Origin: an uncultured Christensenella sp.
Lineage (GTDB): Bacteria > Bacillota > Clostridia > Christensenellales > UBA1242
Reading direction: 5' to 3'
DNA length: 64,000 nt
NCBI GenBank assembly: GCA_949296965.1
Contig: CASFQL010000010.1
Coordinates: 1 to 64,000, forward strand
Below the pieces are notes generated by a model. It was given only the letters and a program-made list of their open reading frames with translations, was not told the origin of the DNA and did no database searches. The position numbers were made by a program, and so were the translations under genes. The stretch's first letter is position 1. Every line of letters starts with the position of its first letter. Positions 26,355 through 35,384 of this stretch are shown here, in pieces.

Positions 26355-27196
26355 ATGTTAGAATTAAAATTGGAGAAAAACTATTTTCTTTTTTGACTGA
26401 CGAACAACTTTTAAAAGGGGATAATGTGATTATTGAAAGTGAGAACGGACAAGAATTTGCAACAGTTGAGAGGGTTGTCGATTTAAAAAAGGGCGATGAA
26501 GATTTGCCTAAAATAGTTAGAAAAGCAAATGATGAAGATAAAGAAAAAAACGAGAAGAATATTTTAAAGGCAAAGGAAGCCATTAAAGAAACCGAAATTT
26601 TAGTAAAAAAGTTAAAACTTGATATGAATATTATTAATGCCTATTATGCTTTTGACGGAACAAAGGTAATTATAGAATTTTTGTCAGAAGATAGAGTTGA
26701 TTTTAGAGAACTCATTAAAGAACTTGTCGTTAAATTAAAATCTAAAATTGAACTTAGACAAATAGGAGTTAGGGAACAAGCAAAAATTGTTGGTGGAATT
26801 GGTATTTGTGGTAGAGTTTGTTGTTGTGCTAGTCATTTAAGAGAATTTGAAAAAGTTTCAATGAAAATGGCAAAAGTTCAGGGTTTAGCACTAAACCCTA
26901 ATAAGATTAGCGGTTCCTGCGGGCGTTTAATGTGTTGTCTTGCTTATGAAAATCTTTTTTATTTGGAGATGAGTCAAAAGTTGCCTAAAATGAATAGTGA
27001 AGTTAAAACGCCTGACGGGCTGGGTATGGTAGTTGATCAAAATCCACTAAAATCAAGTGTTAATGTAAAACTTTCTTTAAAGGACGGGACTGTAACTATT
27101 AAAGAGTTTACCCTTGAACAGTTAAAAAAATGTGGATATAGTTTTGAAAAAGTTAATAAAAATCTACAAGAAAATGATGATAAGGATAAAGATTAA
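26339..27196 (+). CDS. ricT: PSP1-domain protein RicT (YaaT)
   Basis: This 285-residue protein is a PSP1 C-terminal domain protein. In Bacillus, RicT with RicA and RicF forms an Fe-S-containing complex that promotes mRNA maturation with RNase Y and affects sporulation phosphorelay output. The conserved cysteine groups CGRVCCCASHL and GSCGRLMCCLAYE (about residues 160-205) are present. A charged Lys/Glu helix region (about 60-95) precedes the core. ATG lies inside the end of holB with TTGGAGG upstream. trmN6 overlaps its stop by one base, so holB-ricT-trmN6 is a tight operon. Confidence 0.92.
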   Translation: MQQRIDVRIKIGEKLFSFLTDEQLLKGDNVIIESENGQEFATVERVVDLKKGDEDLPKIVRKANDEDKEKNEKNILKAKEAIKETEILVKKLKLDMNIINAYYAFDGTKVIIEFLSEDRVDFRELIKELVVKLKSKIELRQIGVREQAKIVGGIGICGRVCCCASHLREFEKVSMKMAKVQGLALNPNKISGSCGRLMCCLAYENLFYLEMSQKLPKMNSEVKTPDGLGMVVDQNPLKSSVNVKLSLKDGTVTIKEFTLEQLKKCGYSFEKVNKNLQENDDKDKD

Positions 27197-27876
27197 TGAT
27201 TACACTTGGTAAAGATGAAGTTTTAGAAGACTTGCAAAGAGATAATTTTTTTATAATTCAAAATCATAAAGAATATTGTTTTAGTTCTGATAGTGTTTTG
27301 TTGTCAGATTTTGCAAAAGTGGATAGCACAGATAAAGTTGTTGAGTTCTGTTCAGGTTGCGGGGTGATATCAATTTTATTATTTGTAAAGTATGGGGCCA
27401 AAGATATAACGGGCTTTGAAGTGCAAGAAGAACTTTGTAATATGTCAAAAAAATCACTTGAATATAATAACATTGATAGTATTAAATTTTTAAATAAAGA
27501 TTTAAAATCCGCTCCGTCTTATTATAAAAATGATAAAGTTGATGTTGTAGTTTGCAATCCGCCATATTATAAATTACCAAGAAATTATTCCAATATTTCA
27601 AGGAAGAATTTAATTGCTAAATATGAATTGAATATTACTCTAAATGATATTCTAAGGTCGGCTAGTAGTATTTTAAAAGATAAAGGGAAGTTTTATATAG
27701 TATATACATCAACAAGATTGCAGGAGTTATTGAAGTTTGCAAATGATAATAATTTAATTTGTAAGACATTACAATTTGTCTATCCAAAATTTAAAAATTC
27801 TTCAACCGTAGTGTTAGGCTGCTTTATAAAAAATGCGAACAAAGGTGTAGATATTATTAAGCCTTTATACATTTAA
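27196..27876 (+). CDS. trmN6: tRNA1(Val) A37 N6-methyltransferase family protein
   Basis: This 226-residue Rossmann methyltransferase of the TrmN6/YabB group begins at the TAATG overlap with ricT. It has a SAM loop (VVEFCSGCGVISILL), the acidic residue in FEVQEELCNM, and the N6-adenine methylase catalytic motif NPPYYK (about residue 118). Family members methylate adenine-37 in tRNA-Val; the exact target here is inferred. In many relatives rsmI and abrB follow; here the operon ends and a terminator is shared with the convergent spm genes. Confidence 0.88.
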   Translation: MITLGKDEVLEDLQRDNFFIIQNHKEYCFSSDSVLLSDFAKVDSTDKVVEFCSGCGVISILLFVKYGAKDITGFEVQEELCNMSKKSLEYNNIDSIKFLNKDLKSAPSYYKNDKVDVVVCNPPYYKLPRNYSNISRKNLIAKYELNITLNDILRSASSILKDKGKFYIVYTSTRLQELLKFANDNNLICKTLQFVYPKFKNSSTVVLGCFIKNANKGVDIIKPLYI

Positions 27877-28061
27877 AAGATTCTTACACTTTTACTTTTT
27901 ATTATTCTTTTGTTTATTCTTTTTATGTTTTATTTATGTTTTACTTATATTTTTTGTTTCTTATTTATTTTTTTATTTGTTCTTTATCTTTTAAAAATTA
28001 GTTGTTTTTTAAATATTTGTTTTGTTAAATGATATTTCACATAAATTTTTAACCCAATATT

Positions 28062-28096
28062 AAAAGGGACTTTATAACAATAAAGTCCCTTTTTTG
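28062..28096. terminator. Terminator between trmN6 and spmB
   Basis: Perfect 13-bp stem AAAAGGGACTTTA (28062-28074) / TAAAGTCCCTTTT (28081-28093), symmetric A and T tails, between convergent operons. Confidence 0.9.
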
Positions 28097-28148
28097 ATAA
28101 AATATTTTTTTGTTTTATTAATTCTCAATTGTCTAATTTTCTTCATAC

Positions 28149-28655
28149 TTACATTATTCTACAAAGTAAACAACTTATAATTGTTCCACATAGTGTGGCA
28201 ATTAACGCTACGGGAATTGCATAAAAGAGTCTTTTTACTTTTACTTGCGAGCAGTATAATGTGGTAACATAAAAAACAGTATCACAACTACCAACTATTA
28301 CACTTGCACATCTTCCTATGTAACTATCAACACCATAAGTAGAATACAAGTCATTTAAAATAGCGAGTGTTCCATTTCCGCTAAAAGGTTTAAGTAAAAC
28401 AAGTTCACATAACTCTTTTGGTATGCCCATAGCGGTGAAAATAGGTGAAACAAACTGAGATAATAGAGATGCTAGTCCACTTATTTTGATAAATTGAACC
28501 ATTATCATAATTGTTACTATGTAAGGAAAAATACTGAGGACAAGACCTGTGCTTTGTTTTGCCCCCGTTATAAAACTTGAATAGACATTTACATTTTTCA
28601 TTTTTGCATATACAAATGTAAATAAAATCAATACAGGTAAAAGATAAATGCTCAT
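28149..28655 (-). CDS. spmB: Spore maturation protein B
   Basis: This 168-residue integral membrane protein of the nucleoside-recognition (Gate) fold family has about four to five hydrophobic segments and the conserved LLKPFSGNGTLAIL and GSCDTVFYVTTLYC stretches. With SpmA it is needed for full dehydration and heat resistance of the spore core in Bacillus and Clostridium. Its ATG overlaps the TGA of spmA (ATGA), indicating translational coupling. Confidence 0.92.
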   Translation of the reverse strand: MSIYLLPVLILFTFVYAKMKNVNVYSSFITGAKQSTGLVLSIFPYIVTIMIMVQFIKISGLASLLSQFVSPIFTAMGIPKELCELVLLKPFSGNGTLAILNDLYSTYGVDSYIGRCASVIVGSCDTVFYVTTLYCSQVKVKRLFYAIPVALIATLCGTIISCLLCRIM

Positions 28656-29230
28656 TTTTCTTTATTTTTCCTAGCCTTTTTAAAGTGTTCAATAATGAGT
28701 GCAAGTCCAATTCCAATTACCGTTGTTGAAACGGCTGCAATAATAGTTGGTAAAATAATATTGCTAGCACTACTGCTTCCTGCGGTAATTCTTAGACCAA
28801 TTACAGTCGTTGGAAGAATTTGCATAGAAGTTGATGCAAAAATAATAAGCATCATCATTGCTCTGTTTGCATTACCAGAACCATCATCAAGGCGTTGCAT
28901 TGCCTTCATACCAAGAGGGGTAGCAGCACCTCCCATACCTAAAATATTGCAGGAAATATTCATACAAATTAACTCGTTTGTTGCTTCATCTAAGGAACCA
29001 AATATTTTTTTTGTAACAGGCGATAAAAATTTTGATAGTTTTTTGTTAATACCGCTATCTTCCATTACTTGCAAAATTCCCAACCAAACTGAATAAATTG
29101 CACACAAACTCATACATAGTTTTAAAGTGTTTTCACTTGCTTCTAGCATAGAAGGTAAAACTATTTCAGGGTTAAGATATATAAGGATACAAATGCTTGC
29201 AACCGTAAGCCAAAACCAAATTTTATTCAT
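28652..29230 (-). CDS. spmA: Spore maturation protein A
   Basis: About 192 residues from ATG 29230 (MNKIWFWLTVASICILIY); a 12-codon extension to 29266 overlaps the probable promoter. It is a membrane protein with the Gate-domain blocks MNISCNILGMGGAATPLG and RAMMMLIIFASTSMQILPTT. It is the partner of SpmB in spore core dehydration and is made in the mother cell in Bacillus. The upstream DNA carries a possible sigma-E-type promoter, in keeping with that. It ends in TGA, one of the few TGA stops in the window, which shows that TGA is not recoded. Confidence 0.92.
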   Translation of the reverse strand: MNKIWFWLTVASICILIYLNPEIVLPSMLEASENTLKLCMSLCAIYSVWLGILQVMEDSGINKKLSKFLSPVTKKIFGSLDEATNELICMNISCNILGMGGAATPLGMKAMQRLDDGSGNANRAMMMLIIFASTSMQILPTTVIGLRITAGSSSASNIILPTIIAAVSTTVIGIGLALIIEHFKKARKNKEK

Positions 29231-29235
29231 ACTTA

Positions 29236-29264
29236 TACTTATGAAATAAATAAAAAAGGTATGC
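29236..29264 (-). promoter_or_regulatory. Possible sigma-E-type promoter of spmA
   Basis: On the minus strand GCATACC (29264-29258) and CATAAGTA (29243-29236) are 14 bp apart. This approximates the mother-cell sigma-E pattern (KMATATT-N14-CATACANT), though the second half of each box departs from it. Confidence 0.35.
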
Positions 29265-29297
29265 AACTATATAATTTTATGATATAATTTTTTCATT

Positions 29298-30068
29298 ATG
29301 ATAATAGATTCACATTGCCATTTATATGATGATAAATTAACAAGCATAAGAGATGAAATCTTAGATAATATATCTAAAAACAGGCAAATTTGCGTGTGTA
29401 GTAGCGATAACCCTGCTAATTCTAAAAAAAGTTTAGATTTAGCAATAGAGAATAAGTTTGTTTATGCAACAGTTGGGACTCATCCACACGAAGCCGAATT
29501 TTTTAGAGAAGAAGACCTAAAAATATACGAGCAAATGTGTAAAAATAAAAAAGTCGTAGCAGTTGGTGAAATTGGACTTGACTATTATTATGATTTTTCG
29601 CCTAGGGAAATTCAAAAGGAAGTTTTAATTAAGCAAATTGCGTTTGCAAATAAAATTAATTTGCCTTGTGTGTTCCACATTAGAGAAGCGATGGAAGACT
29701 TTTTAAAAATATTAAAGGAATATAAAAATTTGCTAATTAAGCCCGCTTTAATTCATAGTTTTAGCGGTAGTATAGAGGTCGCAAAAATCTTGTTAAAATA
29801 TGGTTTTTATTTAAGTTTTAATGGAATTGTTACTTTTAAAAATGCAAATAAGATTTTAGATGTAGTAAGATTTGTTCCAATGGATAGAATTTTGATTGAA
29901 ACGGACTGTCCTTATTTAACTCCTGTTCCTTTTAGGGGCAGTGTAAATAGACCAGAGTATGTGAAATTTGTTGCCGAGAAGATTGCAGAGTTAAAAGGAC
30001 TAACTACTAGCCAAGTAATAGATATCACAACAAATAATGCAAAAAAATTTTTTAGTATTGAGGAATAA
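29298..30068 (+). CDS. tatD: TatD family metal-dependent DNase
   Basis: This 256-residue TIM-barrel hydrolase of the TatD/YcfH group has metal ligands in IDSHCHLYD (His-x-His), Glu in GEIGLDYYYD, His in FHIREA and IHSF, and Asp in ETDCPYLTPVP. Relatives are 3'-5' exonucleases on ssDNA/RNA or D-tyrosyl-type deacylases. ATG 29298 has no ribosome site; a TATAAT box (29283-29288) ends 9 nt upstream. rsmA starts on the base after the stop, the usual tatD-rsmA arrangement. Confidence 0.92.
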   Translation: MIIDSHCHLYDDKLTSIRDEILDNISKNRQICVCSSDNPANSKKSLDLAIENKFVYATVGTHPHEAEFFREEDLKIYEQMCKNKKVVAVGEIGLDYYYDFSPREIQKEVLIKQIAFANKINLPCVFHIREAMEDFLKILKEYKNLLIKPALIHSFSGSIEVAKILLKYGFYLSFNGIVTFKNANKILDVVRFVPMDRILIETDCPYLTPVPFRGSVNRPEYVKFVAEKIAELKGLTTSQVIDITTNNAKKFFSIEE

Positions 30069-30881
30069 ATGAAAGAAATTTCAACAACAAATTTTAGATT
30101 TAAAAAAGAGTTTGGACAAAATTTTATATTTGACAAGAATTTTCTAAATTCGCTAATAAACGAATTTAATATTGATAAAAATAGCAATGTCTTAGAAATT
30201 GGGGCAGGTATGGGGACATTGTCTACCTGTCTTGCAAACAAATTTAAAAAAGTTATAAGTTTTGAAATTGATAAAACTCTAAAAGAAAAACTTTTACAAC
30301 TTGAAACTGAGTTTAATAATTTGACTTTTGTTTTTGAAGATATTTTAAAACAAAATATTAGTGAAATTGAACAACTTTTTAATAACGAAGATTATTATCT
30401 AATTGCAAACTTACCTTACTATATTACTTCTTCAATTGTTTTTAAATTCTTATTTGAAACAACTAAACTAAAAAGTATGTTTGTAATGGTGCAAAAAGAA
30501 GTGGGAGAAAGATTTTGTGCAAGACCTAATTCAAAAGAATATGGTATTCCGTCCGTGATTTTAGATGCATTTGCCGATTGTAGAATTTTAAAAAATGTGA
30601 ATAGAAAAATGTTTAAACCCGTGCCAAATGTTGACTCTTGTATTTTACAAATAGACCTAAATTTTAATAAATATATTATAAAAAATAAAAAAGATTTTCA
30701 AAATTTTGTTTCAAATTGTTTTAAGATGAAAAGAAAAACATTATTTAACAATTTAGTATCATTTAATATTGAAAAAAAGAAAATTTTAAATGCTTTAAAT
30801 AAGTTGCAAATTAGATTAGATGCAAGACCTGAAATGATTTCAAGCGGGGAATATGTAAAATTATTTGATGAATTATCCTAA
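30069..30881 (+). CDS. rsmA: 16S rRNA dimethyladenosine transferase
   Basis: This 270-residue protein is KsgA/RsmA, which dimethylates the two adjacent adenosines in the 3' terminal helix of 16S rRNA, a late 30S assembly checkpoint. It has the start KKEFGQNFIFD, SAM motif VLEIGAGMGTLS, catalytic NLPYYITS and the C-terminal MKRKTLFNNL / RLDARPEMIS blocks. It directly follows tatD; rnmV, often between them, is absent. Confidence 0.96.
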   Translation: MKEISTTNFRFKKEFGQNFIFDKNFLNSLINEFNIDKNSNVLEIGAGMGTLSTCLANKFKKVISFEIDKTLKEKLLQLETEFNNLTFVFEDILKQNISEIEQLFNNEDYYLIANLPYYITSSIVFKFLFETTKLKSMFVMVQKEVGERFCARPNSKEYGIPSVILDAFADCRILKNVNRKMFKPVPNVDSCILQIDLNFNKYIIKNKKDFQNFVSNCFKMKRKTLFNNLVSFNIEKKKILNALNKLQIRLDARPEMISSGEYVKLFDELS

Positions 30882-30901
30882 TTTTATAGTCAAAATCTTA
30901 A

Positions 30902-30946
30902 AAAGAAGCATATATACTACCATAATGTATATGTTTCTTTTTTTTG
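30902..30946 (+). terminator. Terminator after rsmA
   Basis: AAAGAAGCATATATAC pairs with GTATATGTTTCTTT (one small bulge and a wobble), followed by eight Ts. Confidence 0.75.
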
Positions 30947-31003
30947 TCTTATAAATCGACAATATAAATTTGATATATTTTAACTAAAAGTGGGGTAGAA
31001 AAA

Positions 31004-31969
31004 GTGCAAAATTTAGCAAAAACTTTAATTTTAAGTAGTAATAAAGATAGCAGTTTTAAGGCAATATTAAACTTGAATTCTAATGAGTCTAGTTTGATTA
31101 GATTTTTTAATTATAAAAATCCAAGTAAAACGCTTGCACTAGGCATTAAGCAAAATTCAAAGGTCATTAAAATTCCTTTAAAAGTCGAAAATAGTAAAAG
31201 TTTATTTTCACTTCAAAATAAAGTTGACTTTTCAAAAAATCTTATGTGTGCGGTAGTCGATGTTACAAATCCGTTTTGCCCTGAAATTATTTTGAGCGGT
31301 AGTGGTAATTCGGTTATGGAAAATAGTCATATAGAAGGTGCTTTTGTAACTAAAAAACCAGAAGATACTTCTGTTTTGTATGAGAAAGATAGCCAAGAAA
31401 AAATTGATGATTTAATTGATGAAAATTTGCGTGATGATATGACAACAACTTATTTTGATACTTGTGCTAACTGTAAATATCGTCAGGCCTTTTATAATGA
31501 AGGAGAATGTTGTTGTAATAAAAGTAAAACTAGCGATAATAATAAAGAAAGTAAAGTTGAAACAAATACTTTAAATGACGATAATTCTAACTTAAAAAAT
31601 GATGAAGAAAATAAAAGGGAAGAAATAAAAAATTTTTATGAACAAGTAAAACCTCAACTTGATGCACTATTTTCAAAATATGAAGAATACACCCTACTAG
31701 AAAATATAATTCCAAATTCTAAATGGACAAAAGTTGTATATGACAAAAATGGAGAATATTATGTTTTAGGTCTTATTTATAACGAAATTGGAGAAGTTTT
31801 ATATATATGCTATGGTATGCCAGCCTCAAGCCCAGACATTCCACCAGAAGATTTAGAAGAATATGCAGGTTGGTTTCCAAAAGATGCTCAAAATCCAAAA
31901 GGAGAAGGCTATTTTATAGTTTGCCAAGACGGAGTAACGGGAAAAACTTTAAAGTTAGATTTAGTTTAA
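31004..31969 (+). CDS. Uncharacterised conserved Clostridia protein
   Basis: These 321 residues start at GTG 31004 with GGGG eight bases upstream. Two ordered parts are joined by a charged Asn/Lys/Glu linker (about residues 170-205). The N-terminal domain (about 1-110, SNESSLIRFFNYKNPSKTLALG) is beta-rich. A Cys cluster CANCKYR...CCCN follows near 150-170. The C-terminal domain is IPNSKWTKVVYDKNGEYYVLG...YICYGMP and ends with a strand pair. I recall this two-domain pattern from uncharacterised proteins of sporulating Clostridia but know no function. No signal peptide or membrane helix is seen. Confidence 0.55.
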   Translation: MQNLAKTLILSSNKDSSFKAILNLNSNESSLIRFFNYKNPSKTLALGIKQNSKVIKIPLKVENSKSLFSLQNKVDFSKNLMCAVVDVTNPFCPEIILSGSGNSVMENSHIEGAFVTKKPEDTSVLYEKDSQEKIDDLIDENLRDDMTTTYFDTCANCKYRQAFYNEGECCCNKSKTSDNNKESKVETNTLNDDNSNLKNDEENKREEIKNFYEQVKPQLDALFSKYEEYTLLENIIPNSKWTKVVYDKNGEYYVLGLIYNEIGEVLYICYGMPASSPDIPPEDLEEYAGWFPKDAQNPKGEGYFIVCQDGVTGKTLKLDLV

Positions 31970-32514
31970 TGCTAAACTAACTTTTTTAAATTTTTAATTT
32001 AGTTTTTTTACTTGATATATTTGTTTAAGTTTATCCTTTATTTAGTTTATTATCTTAGTCTATCTATTATATTTGTTTAGTCTACTTAGTCTATTATCTA
32101 TTTAGGCTATTTATTTTTTATAAAGTATAGTTGTTTAAGTCTTTTTTAGTTTATTTTAGGTTAGTTTATTTATTTAAGTTCATTTTGTTATTTATGACTA
32201 TTTAGTTGTTTTTAATTTGTTTAAAAAAACTTAAAACAATAATTGTTAATTAAAAAATTTTTTTGTGTTTTTAAAATATTTTAATTCTTTATTATTTTTT
32301 AAATAAAATTTTAAATCAATTCTAAATAAATTCTAATTATTTCCAAATAAAATATAAGTAAAGATTAAGTAAAATTCAAATAATTTTTGAATACTTATTA
32401 AAAAATTTTAATAATTCTAAATACTTATTAAATACTTTCTAAATAATTGACTAATTATTTGACAAATGGTTAAAATTTTGTTAGTATTTCTTTTAGTTTA
32501 GTGAGGTTAGAGGC
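31970..32514. other. Gene-free low-complexity stretch
   Basis: About 545 bp of A/T-rich DNA. The first half is packed with TTTAGTTTA / TTAGTCTATC words (about 32010-32130) and the second with AAATAATT / AAATACTTATT words. I see no ORF, terminator or conserved element until the GAGG site before the next gene. Confidence 0.6.
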
Positions 32515-33957
32515 TTGAAGAAAAAAGTATTTGTTTTATTTTCATTTTTATTTATTTTTTCAATTGTTTTGTTTGGTTGCGGGGGAATTAGGCTCTCAGG
32601 TGGTCCAACAAAAAATGATATGGTTTATGGTAATGGTGGCTCTGCTGTTGTTAAGGGAGATTACCTTTATTTTGCTAATGCATTTTTAGATTACAATCAA
32701 ATTGGAACAGGTGATAATGTCTATGATGACAACAGTTCTCAAAAAATTTATGGCATTTATAGGACAAAATTATCAAATACAGGTAAAGTTGTCTTAAATG
32801 AAGATGGCATTCCTCAAAATGTTGAGATTTTGTCTTATAATGTTGGTGGATTTGCTTATTCAGGGCTTTATATCTTTGGCGATTATCTATATTATACTAC
32901 TCCTTATTCAAAGAAAGATATGTCAGGTGAAACAGTTTATGGTTTGTTGCGTTTGGAAAGGGTAAAATTAGATGGAACAGGACACGACATTTTAAATACC
33001 TATGATAATTATTCATCATCTGCTAAATATTCAATTTGTTACGATAACGGGGTAGTTTATTTTGTCGTTTTAGATTCAAATCAAAGTTTATCAATTCTTA
33101 AAATTTCTGGCGGGAATAAAAAGTCTTATACAATTTCTGATTCGGTAAAATCTTTTGTTGTTGTTGAGCAAAAAGATATTGGATATAACACAACCCTTGA
33201 TGAATTGTCTAGTTATGTTTATTATACAAAAGAAGGACAAGACGCAAGCGGAAATACTACGACATCTCTTTGTAGAAAGAAATTAGATGATAGCGGGGAA
33301 GAATATATTATTGAAAATAATAGCACAGAAACAATAAGTTTAGTTGCTTTCAAAAATAATAGAGTTTATTATACAATAAATAATGTTTTATATTCTTTTA
33401 AAGATGTTAGAGAGTATAAAGTTCTTGCTCCATATACTTCAATACCTTTGTCTAGTTCTGATTCGTCAACTTCGACATATCTATCTAGTTATCAAATTTT
33501 AGATGATGCTGAGGGCGCAGGATTAGATAGGGGAATAATTGCAGTTTACTATTCCGGCTCAACTTATACATTGTCAATTTATGACGGTAAGTCAACTGCA
33601 AAAACCCTTGATATTTTAGAAGATAATACAAAAAAGGTTACAATTTTAGCAACTCAGGATAATGAGTTCTATTACCAAATTGACGAAGATGAGGCTTTGT
33701 ATAAATGTATATTTGAACTTATCCCAAGTGGCAATTCTTTTAACTTAAAAGTTATAGAAGCAAAAGTTAAAATTGCTGACTCTTTCTCAGCTTCGGTTAA
33801 TGAAGTATCAATGATAGATTTTGATAATGAAAGAATTTTTGTTTATGAAGCAGTAGATAGTTCGACAATAAATTATCTTTCAATGTATATGATTAATGAT
33901 AGTTATGTTAATGAAAGTGATAAAATCATAGGTCAATATATTGGGCTTTTAAAATAA
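32515..33957 (+). CDS. Lipoprotein with beta-propeller-like repeats
   Basis: 480 residues from TTG 32515 behind TGAGG. The signal peptide KKKVFVLFSFLFIFSIVLFGC ends in a lipobox (LFGC, Cys at about 22), so it should be a membrane-anchored lipoprotein. The rest is beta-strand-rich with repeated YLYFAN / YLYYTTPYSK / VVYFVVLDS / YVYYTKEGQ / RVYYTINN units of about 45-60 residues. This resembles the DUF5050-type propeller-like repeats in clostridial exported proteins. Ligand and function are unknown. It is monocistronic, followed by a terminator, and precedes spo0A. Confidence 0.7.
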   Translation: MKKKVFVLFSFLFIFSIVLFGCGGIRLSGGPTKNDMVYGNGGSAVVKGDYLYFANAFLDYNQIGTGDNVYDDNSSQKIYGIYRTKLSNTGKVVLNEDGIPQNVEILSYNVGGFAYSGLYIFGDYLYYTTPYSKKDMSGETVYGLLRLERVKLDGTGHDILNTYDNYSSSAKYSICYDNGVVYFVVLDSNQSLSILKISGGNKKSYTISDSVKSFVVVEQKDIGYNTTLDELSSYVYYTKEGQDASGNTTTSLCRKKLDDSGEEYIIENNSTETISLVAFKNNRVYYTINNVLYSFKDVREYKVLAPYTSIPLSSSDSSTSTYLSSYQILDDAEGAGLDRGIIAVYYSGSTYTLSIYDGKSTAKTLDILEDNTKKVTILATQDNEFYYQIDEDEALYKCIFELIPSGNSFNLKVIEAKVKIADSFSASVNEVSMIDFDNERIFVYEAVDSSTINYLSMYMINDSYVNESDKIIGQYIGLLK

Positions 33958-33974
33958 AAAATTTTAAAAAACAG

Positions 33975-34019
33975 AAAGATTGTTTAGTTTTATTTACTTT
34001 AACTACACAATCTTTTTTT
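33975..34019 (+). terminator. Terminator after the lipoprotein gene
   Basis: AAAGATTGT (33975-33983) pairs with ACAATCTTT (34007-34015), with additional AGTT / AACT pairing in the loop and a T-run. The rest of the gap to spo0A (to 34331) is A/T-rich with no other clear feature. Confidence 0.8.
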
Positions 34020-34331
34020 ATTTAAAAATATTAATTTTATATAAATAATAAGAGAATTTATAAAGTAAATAAAAATTATAAAATAAAACAATTTTTTTAT
34101 TTTGCATATGTTTTTTACTAATATTAGATAATAATCAATATTTTTTTATTTTAAACAACAAAATCTCTTAAAAAAAAGATAAATAAACTAAATATTTTCG
34201 ATAAAAACTTTTATTTTTTTACATTTATTTATTTTATTACTTTATTTTTCTTATTTTACGCTAAACAGGTTTTTATAAATTTATGCTAAACTTTTTATGG
34301 TAAAAAAAGGAAAAATTAAAGGAGTGAAAAA

Positions 34332-35093
34332 ATGAAAAAAACAAGTGTTATTATTTTAGATGATAACGAAACGGAAAGAAAAAATATAAAAGAACTATTT
34401 GATAAAAGTGAAGAATTTGAAGTTGTTGGAGATTCAAATGATGGTTTGAATGGTTATGAACTTATAAATAATTTAAACCCAGAACTTGTAATTACTGATT
34501 TAGTTTTACAAAGTTATGATGGCTTCGCACTGCTCGAAAAGATTGCCGAATTACAGGTAAAACCTAAAATTTTAGTTATCTCATCACTAAAAAATGATGA
34601 CTTTATACAAAAAACTATTGATTTAGGTGCTAATTATTATATGATTAAGCCTATTATACCTGAGTTGCTACTAAAAAGAGCAAAAGACTTAATGAATGAT
34701 AAAGAGCAGAATTTAAGTGTTTTTCAACAAAAAAGTCCAAGGATAAGAGCGTTAGAAGAAAAAATAAGCAACATTTTTATTACTGTTGGTATTCCAGCAC
34801 ATATTAAGGGCTATCAATTTTTAAGAGAAGCAATTAAAATGGCAATTGAAGAACCTAGTATAATAAATTCTATAACAGGTCAACTTTATCCTTCAATAGC
34901 AAATAGATTTTCAACAAGTGCTAGTAAGGTTGAAAGAGCAATCAGGCACGCAATTGAGGTCGCTTGGAATAGGGGCAAAATAGAAAATATAAATAATCTT
35001 TTTGGACTAAAAGTTTATAATAGCAACGAAAAGCCAACAAATGGCGAGTTTATTGCTCTTGTTGCTGATAAAATGCTTGTTGAAGGCGCATAG
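34332..35093 (+). CDS. spo0A: Sporulation master regulator Spo0A
   Basis: This 253-residue protein has a receiver domain (about 1-120) with the acidic pair D10-D11, the phosphoacceptor D56 in VITDLVL, and the lysine in YMIKP. The Spo0A-specific effector domain follows (about 140-253), with HIKGYQFLREAI, GQLYPSIANRFSTSASKVERAIRHAIEVAW (DNA-recognition helix) and a C-terminal conserved tail. Phosphorylated Spo0A starts sporulation by activating and repressing 0A-box promoters. Ribosome site AAAGGAG. spoIVB, often just upstream in Bacillota, is not present; the neighbour is a lipoprotein. I saw no convincing 0A box (TGTCGAA) in its upstream region. Confidence 0.97.
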   Translation: MKKTSVIILDDNETERKNIKELFDKSEEFEVVGDSNDGLNGYELINNLNPELVITDLVLQSYDGFALLEKIAELQVKPKILVISSLKNDDFIQKTIDLGANYYMIKPIIPELLLKRAKDLMNDKEQNLSVFQQKSPRIRALEEKISNIFITVGIPAHIKGYQFLREAIKMAIEEPSIINSITGQLYPSIANRFSTSASKVERAIRHAIEVAWNRGKIENINNLFGLKVYNSNEKPTNGEFIALVADKMLVEGA

Positions 35094-35384
35094 TTACTTA
35101 TTACCTCAATTTATATAAAAATTTTTAGAATAATTTTTTATTTAATAGACAAATTAAAATAAGTTATTTTTAATTGTGAAAAATTTATTTAATTTTTTAT
35201 AAAAATTGTAAAAATTTACATGCAAAAACAAAAACAATTTTTATAAATATTAATATAATATATATAAATAAATTCTAACATTAATTTTATAAAAAAATTT
35301 TTAAAAAAATTTAAAAATAACTTAAATTTGCTTGTGTATTATAAAAAAATATGATAATAATTTGCTTGTATAAATGGAGTGAAT

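Noticed and set aside
28652..28655. Mycoplasma-like genetic code (TGA as Trp)
   Set aside because: The base composition and Mbov-type T4SS genes suggested it, but spmA ends in TGA overlapping the spmB ATG, and Trp positions in conserved genes use TGG. The standard code applies.
34201..34331. 0A boxes or a sigma-H promoter upstream of spo0A
   Set aside because: I looked for TGTCGAA-like sites and paired boxes; only two GCTAAAC words 25 bp apart were found, which match neither consensus well enough to report.
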